Shown one piece after another: positions 24,231 through 37,500 of a stretch of DNA of 64,000 bases (its first letter is position 1; every line of letters begins with the position of its first letter). Below the pieces are notes generated by a model that did no database searches, was not told the origin of the DNA, and was given only the letters and a program-made list of their open reading frames with translations. The position numbers and the translations under genes were made by a program. Source of the stretch: Codonopsis lanceolata (lineage: Eukaryota; Streptophyta; Magnoliopsida; Asterales; Campanulaceae); assembly GCA_013146195.2 (NCBI GenBank), contig CM028377.1:172778355-172842354 (forward strand), written 5' to 3'.

Positions 24231-25242
24231 GTGGCATGGCGGCAATCAAAACCTCATACTTGAACTCCAAATTGGATTGAAAGTCATTAAGGATCTATTC
24301 TCTTGCATGATTTTAGTGAGTTTAGATTTTTAGTTTAAGACTTCCTCTCTTCTTGATCACGCGCTAGCTTTCTCTCTTACTTTTTCCTCGATCATTACAA
24401 AACCATTACAAAACGAGAATCCAAATCAAGCCATGGAATCACCACATCAATCACATCCTAAATCATTCTTTGGTTTAAAGTGAATTGCTTGATTTTAGGT
24501 CAGCAATAAATGGCAATCTTTTGGAGTTATTGCTGATATGCAATGGCATGAGACAGATACTGACCACGATTAGCAACCCCATGGCATGTGACAGAGGTGC
24601 TGAAAGAAATGCTCGGCATGATCGAAGGAAGACCCCATTGCGTGTGAAAGAGGTGCTGAAAGCAATTATTGGCATGGTCTCTGATAGCAATTATCAACGT
24701 GATTAAACACCAGTATGATCCTTACTGCTATTCCATTTCCTTTTCGAGTCTAGTTCTTGGGGATTGGTAAGAAAACCTTCTTTTTTGGTGAATGACAACT
24801 TATGTTCTTACATTCATGAAACTCAAGAAGCTTCATATTGTTCCCTGCTATACTTTTAGAAACACACACACACACACAATTGAAATAGAGTCGATAGCTT
24901 CACTGCTGTCTGGGGCCTCTCTTACCTCGAAAGGAATTCTTTGCTACTCCCGAGCTGCATGATACTACAGAGATAAACACATAACAAAATGCCACTTCAA
25001 ATCAAGGGGACCTCAGGAGAAATGATTTTGACAAGAAAAACAGAGACCACGTTCCGTCAGCAGCAGTTGATACATTCAAAAGCTAAGATAGCACAAGCAA
25101 CTTTTAGACCATGACCTGATAACCTTATTCTCCACCAACAATCAAACAAGAATGCAAGGGATCAATTATGAGTGATAAATAAATAAATAAAAGAGAATAC
25201 ATTAATTAACAACAGTACGTGTTTCTCCTTCTAACGCTTCTA
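24231..25242. other. Intergenic stretch without a supported gene
   Basis: A low-level direct repeat (GGCATG...GAAAGAGGTGCTGAAAG) occurs at 24540-24690, and a short (AC)n at 24864-24878. No exon, TIR or LTR is recognisable. Confidence 0.4.
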
Positions 25243-25338
25243 TCACATCTCACCCTTAAAAGTTGTGAACCAGTCACCATCTTTCGTGCCACCACTTCCA
25301 TCTTCGTCCTCAACAGTCTGATGACCAAAGCTCCTCCC
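25243..25338 (-). CDS. Candidate terminal exon of an unidentified host gene
   Basis: On the minus strand a TGTGTAG acceptor at 25339 is followed by 31 codons and a TGA. The frame reads SFGHQTVEDEDGSGG then TKDGDWFTTFKG. The composition (acidic, Gly-rich, then an aromatic tail) looks like a real protein C-terminus rather than noise. I do not recognise the family, and no upstream exon was found between 25339 and 26200. It may be a surviving exon of a TE-split gene. Confidence 0.35.
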   Translation of the reverse strand, partial: GRSFGHQTVEDEDGSGGTKDGDWFTTFKGEM

Positions 25339-26221
25339 CTACACAGGAAGCCGAAGCAAATGGAAGCAGATAGGACCCATTAGTAAATGAAGATATAAGA
25401 CTACAGGAAGGGGAAATCTTCAGTTGTTTACTAACTGGAAGCAAATACATCCTACTATGGAACATTAGAATATATATGAATAAACTTTTTCACTCCAATT
25501 TGCCTAATGTGATAAAGCAGCTGGTGAAAACTCTACTGCAATTAATTAATGACTGCTTAAAGGAGTGAGATTGTGCTGGAATCAGAGCATGAAGTCGTGT
25601 TTCAGAAGCTGGTATGAGAAAAGCTACCTCTGATATCGCGTTTCTTGTTTAGTAATTGAGTTCTTGCCTTGCATAAGGCAGGGCTGGGTGACTTGTGAAT
25701 CTGCAATTCCATACCATGTGAAAGTTAGATACGTAAAGCATTGACCAAATCTTACCCAAGATAAATAACTCAACAAGCACTGACTAAATTTTATCTGATA
25801 ATGTGGGATATTTCGCAATTATCTGGCGAGTCGACGTAAAAATATAGTGTGATATAGACCTTCATTAGGTTTCATGCATATCTCGTGACACTATGGGGTA
25901 TATCACATGACACATATAATGGCAGGGTATTTACCGCGATATATAAGAATACATAGGCTTTTGGCACTGTTTTGAACCTGTGACCTGACCCACATTATCA
26001 ACACAACAATCCATACAAGCAGCACGGTTATGCCCTTTTTACAAAATTGACTTCATAACTACATAACCTGATTAGGAAACTTAAATTCATGTAAAAGTCA
26101 TTATAACTTATCCAATATTTAAAAGCACTTGGGAAAAAGGCTGAGTTGAGTTGATTTGAGTACTCAAGCTTATCAAAGGCCCCAAATGATCAAGTTCACT
26201 GATGGCATCAAGCTTAATATT

Positions 26222-26770
26222 TTTTTTGATAAAGGTAATTGTATTAAAAACAGAGCGTCAAAACAGGTAACGCGTCCTATATACAAGAAGTATATACTGC
26301 CAAAAAACTAAGGATAGGAAAGTTCTGCACGAAATCTACAAAAGAGGAAGTCAGGGAGATATGTGAATGCTCAGCCCCCGCACACCATTCAAACAGGAGA
26401 TGAAGCAGAACACTCTTCAAATCTGAAATGGATCCTTCCTCATTATAAAAAACTCTCCGGTTTCTTTCCTTCCAAATTGTCCACCACACCCCCAAGGGAG
26501 CAACATCCCACAAGATATTTCTATTCTTCCTCCGCCAAAAATATCTCCAACTCCACAATAAATCTTTAGAGGCCTCCGGGAGCACCCTCTCCACTTTGAA
26601 CAATCGGAACATAAAACTCCGCAATTCCCCGACCACCGGGCAATGCAACACCAAGTGATTTACACTCTCCTTGCTCACCTTGCAAAAAAAGCATCTGTTA
26701 ACATATATTATCCCTCTTTTCCTCAAATTATCCCCGGTTAGAATAGCCTCATTGCCTACTTCCCACTTTA
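26222..26770 (-). mobile_element. LINE 3' end with zf-RVT domain, 5'-truncated
   Basis: Minus strand 26726-26277 encodes 149 aa with CFFCKVSKESVNHLVLHCP and later WWTIWKERNRRVF. These are hallmarks of the zinc-binding reverse-transcriptase C-terminal region (zf-RVT) of plant L1-type LINEs. It ends at an A-rich tail (poly-T on the plus strand at 26222-26229). RT and endonuclease are absent, as expected for a 5'-truncated insertion. It is a different segment from the LINE at 1-720, so the two cannot be compared directly. Confidence 0.85.
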
Positions 26771-27821
26771 GAAATAAATGGAGTTAATGTAGCTGTAGTT
26801 GTTTTCTGTAGTAGTTAGTAAGGGTGAATTAGTCTTTTCATAATTGTAGTTTATTTTTCTTAGTAGTTTGCAGTTATCAGTGGTGGCCAGCTAAGATTCT
26901 GCAAGTAAGTTAGAGTGGAGTTTTCAATTTGTTTTCTTGGTTTTTCCTGCTCAAAGAGCTTTGTAAAACTCTCTACTGGATCAATGAAGTGATTATGATT
27001 TCTTTGGAGTGTTTTCAATTTTTTTAAATATGAATTTCATATTTAACAGCATAAATTAAGTTTATTAAAGAATTTTCATTTCGGATCAAAGTTATGTACA
27101 GTACAGCCCTTCCGAAAGGAAAATACTTTCTTTAGGTTGTGAAAACAGAACGTGTGATGTTTGCCTTTACAGTACATGTTGCTTTGCTAAACTTAATTGC
27201 GTGAAAGTACTTCACACTTATTTGTTTAACGGCCTTCTTCTGCGAAAGTTTTTACACCATGTCTTGGAATGACAATTTATCTATAATAATTTGAGCTGCT
27301 ATAATTCTTCACAATGTCTAATACACTGCACAAAATTGCAATCAAAAAATCAAAATTTCAAGTGTTTTTGGTTAATTATGGCACCTACCCTGAGGTTTGG
27401 CCAAATCGCAGCGCTCTCTCAAACACTTGGATAATTTGTAAGAAGACCCCAAGAACTATCGTTTGTCAATGCAATTATACTCTTAACTCAAAAGAGTAAA
27501 ATAGTCATTCGGCAATCAGTTCAAACTCCACCCACCTTTTTCGCTGGAACCCTACCCAGAATTCCATCACTTGATAAGCTACAGTGATAAGTAGCCAGAT
27601 CTCCAGCTTCTTCAAAACTCGCCTCCTTTTCTTTTAATGACTCTTAAGGGTGCAAGTCTCCTCTTCAATCACCATCACCGATGACAAAATAAGAATTGCC
27701 CATAGCGGTGACATCCAGCTCAGGTGGAAGCTTGTTTCAATTGAACCGATGATTACGACCAAAAACCTTCTTCGAACTTAATTTCACAATAAGTACAAAC
27801 CTTATAGCTAAAGAGAAAGAA
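26771..27821. other. Upstream region of the 27822 ORF; possible LTR-like debris
   Basis: 26800-27010 has LTR-like wording (GTAGTTAGTAAGGGTGAAT, then GTAAAACTCTCTACTGGATC) as found in plant LTR ends, but no matching partner or TSD was seen. 27500-27820 looks like an ordinary 5' region. Confidence 0.3.
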
Positions 27822-28250
27822 ATGGAGGAAAGTGATAAGGTAGTGAAGCTCCATTTGGCGGATGCAGTGGTTAGGGGTCAATTAATTTGCACCATCGGTC
27901 TTTCATTCGAGACATTTGCAATGGAGCCTAAGATGAAAGAAAAAATTATTGAAAATTTGGAGAGGTCTGTAAGCAGGAGAAATATTTATAAGGTGGGGAA
28001 GCTAGAAAAAGAGGGTATTTGTTGTACGGTGAACCAGGCAGATTCTCTGAAGTTTGCTATAGATCTGATTTGCAGCTTAGTAGTGTTTGAGTTTGGCTTT
28101 CAGGAGAATATATCCACTACAAATCGTTCTATTAGTTTGATTAAATATATTGATTGTAGTGTTGTAATGCAAGATCGAAGCCACGGAAATGCTGACAAGG
28201 GTTCCGACTCTAAGCATTCTTCCCAGGTTACTTTAGTCCTTCTGCATTGA
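27822..28250 (+). CDS. Unidentified ORF, probable first exon of a host gene
   Basis: The ATG opens 142 codons with good amino-acid diversity: an opening LHLADAVVRGQLICTIGLSF, a basic helix (MKEKIIENLERSVSRRNIY) and a hydrophobic LKFAIDLICSLVVFEFGF block. A plausible donor (CCCAG/GTTACT) sits at about 28227, after a Ser/His-rich stretch. I do not recognise the family. The solo LTR at 28553 lies just downstream and would be in intron 1 or has cut the gene. No downstream exon was found. Confidence 0.45.
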   Translation: MEESDKVVKLHLADAVVRGQLICTIGLSFETFAMEPKMKEKIIENLERSVSRRNIYKVGKLEKEGICCTVNQADSLKFAIDLICSLVVFEFGFQENISTTNRSISLIKYIDCSVVMQDRSHGNADKGSDSKHSSQVTLVLLH

Positions 28251-28552
28251 CCGAATAAATGAATTTTATGCACAATTGCTTAAAATAAGGTTTGAATTCT
28301 TTGTTTAATTCTGCACTGTTTTTTTATAGCATGAACTGATGTTTCTTTTTGCTTTGTTGTTGACAAACACAATTAAGTACGAGTATTAATTTAAAACAGA
28401 TTAGCACAACCAATTAGCCAAGTAATAATAGAATCTTAACAGACTGTCCTTGGTCATTGTAATCATCAATAGGCAACACCACCCTCCTTAGTCTTCTTAT
28501 ACTCCATTTGAACCCCCACCACCACCACTGAAATTCTTCAAAAACCCATGAC

Positions 28553-30291
28553 TGGTAACAACCGGGAGACTTATATGTGATTACGGGTGTATTATTTGTG
28601 TATTAGCATGATTAATTACCTCCTATGTGTTATGTTTAATGTATAAGTGTGTTTAGAGCTGTTTGGACATAAGTAGAGTCCAACTCATGTCGTTGTGATG
28701 TGGGACAAGATTGGAGCAGTTTATTCTTAAGTTTGAGAGATTTGTGAGGTTTTGAACTTTCAAGCTCGATTTACTAAGGAAATATTATCCGTTTTTAATT
28801 CCGACTCCGTATAAGTAACGTGCTCAACGGGAGCTATGTTTGTGAACTAATATTTTGTGTTATTACCGATATTTTTCGGAAGAGGTAAGATACTATCCTC
28901 ATCCCTTTGTATGTAACAATGACATACATGAACTGTGGGTAACTTCTATGTGATTTATAGTGAAATTTAGAGTAAAAATACTCTATATGTGAATTATTGT
29001 GATTTGAGATTTGTTATTGTGTTAAATGGTTTTAAACCATATTTGTACCAAAGAATTATCGGTGACATTGTGTTGGGTGAATCCCGCAAGTCGTGGTTAT
29101 ACCCGGAATTTATAAATAATGAACAAATGACTCCACGGAGTAGATTTAGGGACAATAAAATATAACGAGTCACGTACTTGATTCCTATAGTAATGGGGAA
29201 TGCTTTGGTATAACTTGATATATGTGAAAAATCACATACTTTGGTATTTGTGTGTAGCAAATAGATGCTTCAATATTTTATTACAAGCAAATATGCACGC
29301 TTTTTGTGTGTTGAGCTCCCCTACTATGGGCTTGACGGTTGTGTTTATTAGCAAGTAAACATCTACTTGTGCTTCGCATCGAGTCTAGCATGTGTGGTAG
29401 TGTCAACAATAGGACGACAGTAGTCTTTACGAGAGTTGAATCTCGTGATCGCTACGGGTCGTTGGGTCTCTCCCTCACTATTGGTCGTAGTGAGGACATC
29501 GCTCCTTTGTTAGAGCAATTCGTATGACATTGGGAAGCTAGGCTCTTGGGTAACACTCGGGGTATTACTCTTGGTTACGTCTCAAGGTCATTGGTTCTAG
29601 ATGTACTTGAGTAACAACACAACTATGGTATTTGAGAAGCAGAACAAGACGGAAAGCTCTCCTACAATTGTATATCGTGGATTATGTGTTTAATTACGTT
29701 GAGTCAATGTGCATTATGAAATGATCAGCGTGATGTGTGCAAGTATATGTACAACTATACTTGATTGATTGAAATGTTGATGACATGTGCATAACAACAT
29801 GCCATGTAATTGCATATAGTAACTTACTGAGTTATCACTCACCCCGTTCCTTTTGTTTTCCTTCGATCCCAGTCAGGTCGGCAAGGCTCACGTGATTCGA
29901 GCAGGTTGTCTGTGTTGCAGCTCCATGAGCGCTTGTATTTGTATAGTTTGGTGAGAGCGGGGGTTTGGGTGGAGTTATGTAGACTCTACTATGATTGTTT
30001 GACATTGTACTATTCTTTTGATGCCGAGGGTTAACCTCGTGCTTGTGTATTATATTACACTTTGTGTTTGATCGTGGAGCCATTGTGTTTTCTTCTCGAG
30101 CAATAGCTTGTTGACTTTTGTTTTTCCGGCTTTTTCGAAAGTCGTGGCGTATATAGCAATCACAATAATGATTGTGTTTCGTTCGGCTGTGTTTATTTAG
30201 CTCGTAGTTAGTTGGGCTTTATTGTGTTATGCTAGTTGGTTACACGCCTAACTCAAGATTTTGTTTAGAGATTTGGGGTCGGGTCGTGTCA
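28553..30291 (+). mobile_element. Solo LTR of the Ty3 family found at 57823-60170
   Basis: It starts TGGTAACAACCGGGAG and ends GGGTCGGGTCGTGTCA, matching the start (TGTAACACCCGAG) and end (GGGTCGGGTCGT..CA) of the minus-strand LTR at 60170-57823. Internal homology is clear: for example CGAGTCACGTACTTGATTCC matches, inverted, the 58940-58970 region, and GTTTTCCTTCGATCCCAG matches 58190-58215. It has no adjacent primer-binding site or coding region, so it is a solo LTR. A convincing TSD was not identified. It is about 600 bp shorter than its relative. Confidence 0.8.
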
Positions 30292-33200
30292 TGGCTTCTA
30301 CTTGATGCACCATCTCCAATCACCAAATTGAAGACAAGCAAGGAAAAAGCTTAGCCAAGTTTCTTGAAAGAAAGTTACAGGATTTAATTTAGTTGTTCAT
30401 AAAATTGGTGGTGTTGGGGTTTCACCAGACAAGGTGATTTGCGTTTGAGTTGAAAATGGATCAGGGTTGGGGTAGCCGGGTAGGGGTTTCTCTTTTTTGC
30501 TTTAGTTAATGTTCTTTCTTTTTTTTTTTTTGGTAGATACTTTAACAGCATAAATCTATTGTAGCCCTTAAGTAAAGGGTCAACATTGACTATGGTTAGT
30601 TCTTGCCTTCTTGGGGTCTCCTTGCCCATTTGTCCAAATGTTTCGGAGGGTGCTGCAATTTGGCCAACCTCAAGGGAGGGTGCCTAGTTGAATTCATTTT
30701 TTTTCTTATCGTCTTGTAAAATTGATGTAATCTTTCATAGTTAATCAGATCGAGCTGAATATTATTAAGATTTGAACCTTTTTTGGCATTAAGGCGGACA
30801 TGTTGCAATGGTAGGCATTCTTCTTTCACTCCTTTATTCCTTCACTTGAGGGACACATTTCTGTACACTATCCTGCATTGGTTTCATGTATCGAAGCAAT
30901 TGTTTGTTGCATTTTCTTTCTTCCTTAGATTTTTTTTTTTGATAAGTTCTTTCTTCCTTAGATTACATGGAAGAGTTGAATAATGATGAGACTTAACCCT
31001 TCCTTGTCTTCTTTTTGCAATCAGAGGTCACATCTTCATACTGATTTTGGTACGAGTGATAGGTTGTCAATTACTTTTGGCAATTGCAGTTGTGCTCGAT
31101 TGGGATTGACTTTCCCCTGTCTCCGCTTAAATCTTCTCCGCCACCAATCACTGCGGAGTTTGCTAGACGGCTAGAGAAATGGAAAAATTCGCAAATTTAC
31201 ATCCTCAACTCCAATTCAATAGCTTATCTGCTTTCATTTTGCATCAGGTTCACATAAGGATTGTTCCTTGTTGAGTCACTCTAAGGAGTATTGGAGGTGT
31301 CAGATGTACGCTGAGCCACCCAATTCTGGATGCTTTGGTAGTTGCTTTAATAGTAGGTCTTTGCTTGGAGCACTACTGTTAATCGGGCAGGCTACTTGTG
31401 CTACTGATCATAAGGTCTAAAGGAGGTTTGCCCCTTTCTGGGTACTGTGCACTTCCTGCAGGTCCCCCTAACTAGTCATCATGTTAATGCCCTTTTATTG
31501 GGGGATCTTTGCCCGGTAGGATGGTTTACGACTGGTTTCCCCATGGAATGCCGACATGGCCAATTGTCATTGATATTGTTGAAGGGAATTGTTTCCTGGA
31601 GGGTCCATTGGTCCATTATAGAGTGGTCGATGGTACCCCTTGTGGGTACCGGTCTTGGTTACATTGGCAATAACACACATTATTGGTATGTGAATACCAT
31701 TAATGCATGGGATCAGGGGTGAAATCAAGATAATACTAAACTTAAATAATCATAAAAATAACACTACCGTACTTGGACTCAAAACTCCAAATCACTAAGA
31801 ATCTTCTAACTAAAACTACAAGTCAATCTATCTGAAATAAACACAGCACACTAACCAAAAAATAACACAACAGCAATCTAACTGCGCATGTGCTTGAATC
31901 CTATATCATTATGTCTAAACTAGAGATCTAGCTGCATGCCCTTAGCCATACATCCATCTACACCATTGTGATGCTTAACCTTTCACAAACCAGCTCGGAC
32001 TTCAACCAGATGGTTTGAGCTTGATTCAGTCCCCAAAATTTTCCAACAAAAGAAAAAGAACAATATCTGCAAGAGGTTCCAGCATTGTTTCTCAGATTTT
32101 AAACCATGGAGATTCAGTAGTGTCATGGATTCTTTTTAGTCCAAAATTTACGATGGTATAATCCCCAAAATCTTTCAAATATCATGGATCGATGGTCCTA
32201 AACTAACTATGGAAAGACGAATATTGCATCAAGACTACTTTGGAAAGATGTTTCACAGCTTCCTAGTCCGTTTCATACCCCCGACCATGCAGGAATACGA
32301 TATGCATGTTTGTCATTAATTAGGAAGGCATTATCCTTGTTGCTGTCTAAAATCTTGTGTCTGAACATCTTAAATTTATCTAACCAAACAAACAACATCT
32401 TCGAGGCCAACGTGTGCCCCGTATCTTTTAGACTCTCCCAGCTATTTCTGAAAGTTGTGATCACGAGGTCGACTATCAAGCTTCAATGATGACTTCGTGG
32501 ATTTTCACTTTCTGCCATCAAGGAAAAGTTTCTCACACATTGGGAAAGAATGAATCAGGACGCCAGTAAGACCGATGGAGTGCTGCATATTATTTGGTTA
32601 TTTCTTAACATTCCGTCAAGATAAATTGAGTTATCATTTATATATTGGGGATTAATAGTAATAAGGATATTTTAGTCCAAGTAATATTATAATCATGTTT
32701 ATTGAAGTGTAGAAGCAATGTTAGAGTGCCTAATTAGTCCTAATCCCAGCAGAAACATGACTTTCTTTTCTTCTTCCAAAATATTGATGTAATCACCCAC
32801 TACCCACAGTGATTACATAGAGTTGAATAAATTTCTAGTTATTTACATTAGAGCCTTTTTGGCATTGTAGCCTTTGATCATGGCTGATCCCTTGCAAGGT
32901 TAGGCATTTATCCTTTCCCCTTTCCTCTTCTTCTCCTCCCTTCACTTTCGCTCTGCGCTCGAAGGACAAGTCTACGAATGCTGTCCTACATCAGTACTGG
33001 GCATCATGTTGAGGCATAGTTGTTTTGACTACAAAAGTGGAATGCCTCAGACAAAAGGGCAAAACCAAGTAGGTGGTCTTGGACGGTGTCCGCTAGGACT
33101 GGAGGACCTGGGTCAACCCAAAAATAACCCATGGTCTTTTATGACCTAGGGCTTCTGCAAGCCGTAATCTCAAAGTTCACTATCAGGGTGGTACCTAGTG

Positions 33201-33531
33201 CTATGAAGAAATCCACCACTTACTTCCATTGCAACAAAGAAGGTGGTAAAGGGGTTGTTTCGGTGTTCTCACTCTTTTTTTTTTTCTTTTTATTTGGTAG
33301 TCGCAGAATAGTAATGAAACAAGGTGAGATTTTGATGATAATGATAACCCAATGGAATGCCCCGTGATGTTGGCAAGACATCATAAAAAGTAACAACCAA
33401 CAGATTGAACGTTGCCCTGGTGCTAGATGATGCAACAACCAATGGTTTTAAGGTCCACACTCAAAGTCAAACAGCAAGTTGGATGCCACCATACGCAACC
33501 AAGGGAATTCCAACCAATGGAAAATCTAATA

Positions 33532-33707
33532 CTCCCTCCGTCCCAAAATAAAATAGTCCCTCTTTCCTTTTTGGTTTGTCCCAAAAAAGCAGTCCCATTT
33601 CTTAAAAAGGATAAAAGTATACTATAATTTTTTGAATGGACAAGTATGTAAAGCTACATTTCTTAAAACGTTTGACTTGTCAAATGGAACTATTTTTTGG
33701 GATGAAG
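33532..33707. mobile_element. Stowaway-like MITE
   Basis: CTCCCTCCGTCCCAAAATA at the left and TTTTTTGGGATGAAG at the right form imperfect TIRs flanked by TA on both sides. The 176-bp length fits the other copies. Confidence 0.78.
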
Positions 33708-34009
33708 TATTAAATTGATCCAACCAAAATACACTAAGGCAGCAAAATTACATTGATTCATAGGACTAAAAAGCCAAACCCTATATAATTATATGATTTT
33801 ACTAAATACCCCTAGTACTAAAAGTACAAATCAATCATACATAATCTGATTGCTTCTGCATTGATAACATTCCAAAAAAATGGACTTCCTGTATAATAAC
33901 ACCAATCAAAACTTAATTGGGAAAAGATGCAATATGAAACAAGTCCAATCTTAGCAACATTCCTTGGTTTCAAAGGCTAAGTTAAGCTAATAGAAGCATA
34001 AAATTATTA

Positions 34010-34267
34010 CTCCCTCCGTTTTCAAATTATCGTCCTCTTTGACCCGGCACATCGTTTAAAAAAAGTAATTGACTGTATTATAAATATCGGTGAAATGTGT
34101 GGTTTCCTTTAATGCCCTTGGACATGTGGCCATAATTAAAGTAGGTAGAAAAAGTAAGGGTAAAATGGTAAAAGTGTTTTCCTAAAAGAAAAAGTTTTGA
34201 AAGAGGACAATTATTTTATAACGGATGAAAAAGGAAAAGGAGAACGATAATTTGAAAACGGAGGGAG
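34010..34267. mobile_element. Stowaway-like MITE just downstream of the IFRD-like gene
   Basis: CTCCCTCCGTTTTCAAATTA at the left and its inverse TAATTTGAAAACGGAGGGAG at the right are perfect over 20 bp, flanked by TA. It is 258 bp long. The close TIR match suggests a younger copy. It lies about 320 bp past the last visible codon of the gene. Confidence 0.88.
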
Positions 34268-34585
34268 TATTTTTTTTCCTCAGGAATAATCTGGGGATTA
34301 TTCCAATAAGTGCCTTGTAAAATAAACATCTAAGATAACAATCTATGAAATGAATTATTGTAAGTTAATTTTTAAAGAAAATAACTAATTACAAAAAGAT
34401 CCCTTAAAACAAGTCTAATATGTAAATTGACTAATAGAAGCATGAGATGTACTACTTTTTTCCCCTTAAGAATGATCTCCAGAACAATAAAGAAAACGAA
34501 AGGAAAGCTGAAACCCATTCCTTTCTCGTCTGAGCAAAGTGATTGGAAATAAGACCACCAACACATATTGGTATAAGGAGATGGG

Positions 34586-37500
34586 CTAGTGAAGTACCTG
34601 AGGACAATCTTCATCATTATTTTTCTTTGCTTCTGGCACAAAAAGACGTACCTTGACCTATAAACCCAAAGATGTGTTAAACACTTTCAAAAGAAATAGG
34701 TCCTAACAGTAAATAAAATCACAAGAATGAAACCACTTAAAATTGAGAGAGAGAGAGAGAGTGTGTGTGTGTGTGTGTATGGAGATATATACTCTCCCCC
34801 CCGCTCTATGCATGGCCCCACGGCCCACACACACATACAAAATTAAAGACCCCAGCACACACACAAGTGGAAAAATCCAGAGCATGGACTAACCTCTTCT
34901 CTTTCACTTACATAAAGAGCTTTGCCAGTTGGATGTGTTCCAGGTGTGAAATCAAATACATCATGGAGAAGTTCATTTTCCTGCTCAAACAAAGAGCTTC
35001 ATCCACCTATATAATAATAGCAAATTTGAAGAAGTAAATGGAATGAAGAAAGAGTAATACCAGCATGTGTCTGACAAATCCTCCACCAAGAAGACATTTC
35101 ATAAAGTTCAGCTGTAATACGATACCCAAACAAATTTAAAAGAGATCCAGGTACTGAAAGAGTAATACTCAAGGAAAGGAAATCTACCTGGAGCAACTGA
35201 GACCATCTTTTTAGTTTCAAGACCTGTTTACCAATCTTCACCAAGGTATCAGGGAAACCATCATCCTGAAAGTGAGATTCTCTAAGGTCACTAGACTGGC
35301 CTAAATACAGAGATGATAGATACAAAATTGGAGCAGTACCTCCAAAACTTTCATAAAATCCCAAGTAGAGCTATGTTTCTTCACAGATTTATTGACCAAA
35401 CTCTCAGATTTATCTTTCAGAGAAAGGAGACTCATTCGATTCAGTACTCGTTGCTTTAGTTCTTGAATAGATGAAGCTCCATTTATCAAATTAGTTTCGT
35501 CATTTTGTGAACTATCAGTACCATTTTTACTGTTCCCATAAAATTTCTCAAGGCACCCCACTTCAAATATTAGAGCCAGTGCTTCACCAGCTGCAACATG
35601 AACAGATTCGTCGTCTGCCTCTAGTAAGTTCAAAAAGAACGGAATCGCCCTGTATCAATGTGAAAATTTGGGTTACCCCTGAATATGTTTCCTAGAAACA
35701 TTAGTCTGCCTATATGGGAAGAAATAGGCAAGTAGATTTAATATGCGAGTCAATGAAAAAGCCCATTTAGCCCATCACTAGTATGTCTACAATAATGGAA
35801 ACCCAAAAACTAAGATTCGAATAGAGTGGAAAACCCATTCTTGCAGAGGTCTCATGGTAAACAATTTCATGAATCATGAAGTAAATAAGAGAAGCAGGAC
35901 CTCTTCTGAATTTATGAGATGATGAACAAAAGAAGGTACGTACCCTTGCCAATACTTGTACTTAAGTGTCCAACCATCCATGGTACTAAGAAGAAACGAC
36001 CAAGCAGAAATTGCAGCTCTTCGAACAGCAGCTGAATGATTTCCTCTACCTACCTGAAGAAAACAAGGTCAGTTTTGAGTTCCATTACAGTGCAGGACAA
36101 CTGCCAAAATTAAGAACAATGAGTATGGAAGGATTAGACAAAATTGAAGAGAGGCCTACATTATAGCCCGACTCTGAATGAATAAAATTCCATATGGTTA
36201 GCATAGATTGTTGCGTCTCTTCTGAATCTCTTCGACCAACGAAAGTGACAATAGCCAAACAATTCAAGATCTACCATAGAAAACACAGATCAGGAATCAA
36301 ACAAGTAACCTTATTTTCTGCCCAGATCAATCAAATGCAGAATATTAGTCCTATCCATCTCAATACATAGAACGCCAAGGAGATCACTCAATCAGGAATC
36401 TGAAACTAATTACGAATTTCAAGAAATATACATACTGATATTAAATTTACTGATTCAGATCCTGATTTGAGAGCTTCTGGTAAAATAGGAAGTGACTGTG
36501 CATATAGTTCATGAGCATTGTCGCCACATCCAACGGTGATAGCCAACAATCCTACAAATGCACATAATTCAAAGTACAGTTATAAACTAAATGAAGAGGG
36601 ATGAAAAAAGTATGCAGGTTAGAAGGAGAAAATTACCAAGGGCATCAGAGGCTAAACGCCTCTCTTTGATAGACCCCTTTTTGAAGGAATTCAAGCATCG
36701 ATAAAGTATTGTTGCAAACCTGCAAGAGAGGAGTAGAGGCTGAGCACCAAATTCCATTATGAGTTAAACTCTTCTTAGACACTAAAAGTTTCCAACTGAC
36801 AAGGACCTGATTACTTTTTTTCAGCAAATTGATGCCGACAGCTTATGCTAAGACCCTCGATAATTGAAGAGAGTGCGATCTCCCTCGTTGATCCCCTAAA
36901 AACAAAGGTCATGAAACATGAATTTCTGGTGGAAAAAATGTAAAAGAAACCCCTCAAATAACAATAAAAGAGGAATAAATTCATATGAAGAAGTAACCAC
37001 CTTTTCTCAAATAGATTATCTAGATAGTGATCCAGACTATACTTTCCCCCATTTGAATGGTCATTGCCAACATTATCATCATAATCATCAGCAGTACTTC
37101 TACTGCAACCCGAACCTGCAGCAGGAAATACAAGATGATATCTAATGCATACTACAACTGATTGCAAGAAACTACTGCAAAACTTTACCGTTAACATATA
37201 AAGATTGCTACTCACGCAACTGCTCACACACAGCAGAAGGACATACCCCTTGACATGTTTTATTCAAGTTGTAATATATTACTCCCTCCGTTCCAGCCAA
37301 AGAGTCCATGTTTGAAAGTAATTATTTAGGGATATAGAAGTGTTATTAGAATTGATCATAATCACAAAAATGCTTGAGCATAGCCAAGATCTTTATATCA
37401 CATATGGAGGGTATAGTTGAAATTTTTTGGAAATTGTTGGCATAAGTTTTGAAAGTGGCTTTAAGTGAAACATCCAAATATAGAATAAGTAAACTCTTTG

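Larger units (their letters stand above)
30292..34585. other. Gene-poor stretch between the solo LTR and the IFRD-like gene
   Basis: No reading frame here has a recognisable domain. Two stretches (about 30780-30870 and 32870-33000) are loosely similar to each other (TTTTTGGCATT, CTTCAC, GGACA, CTATCCTGCAT / CTGTCCTACAT), suggesting an old dispersed repeat. Two MITEs, listed separately, occupy 33532-33707 and 34010-34267. The missing last exon of the IFRD-like gene was not found. Confidence 0.4.

Noticed and set aside
31447..31722. 91-aa plus-strand frame near 31.5 kb
   Set aside because: No domain, no splice context and no neighbouring exon; likely chance.
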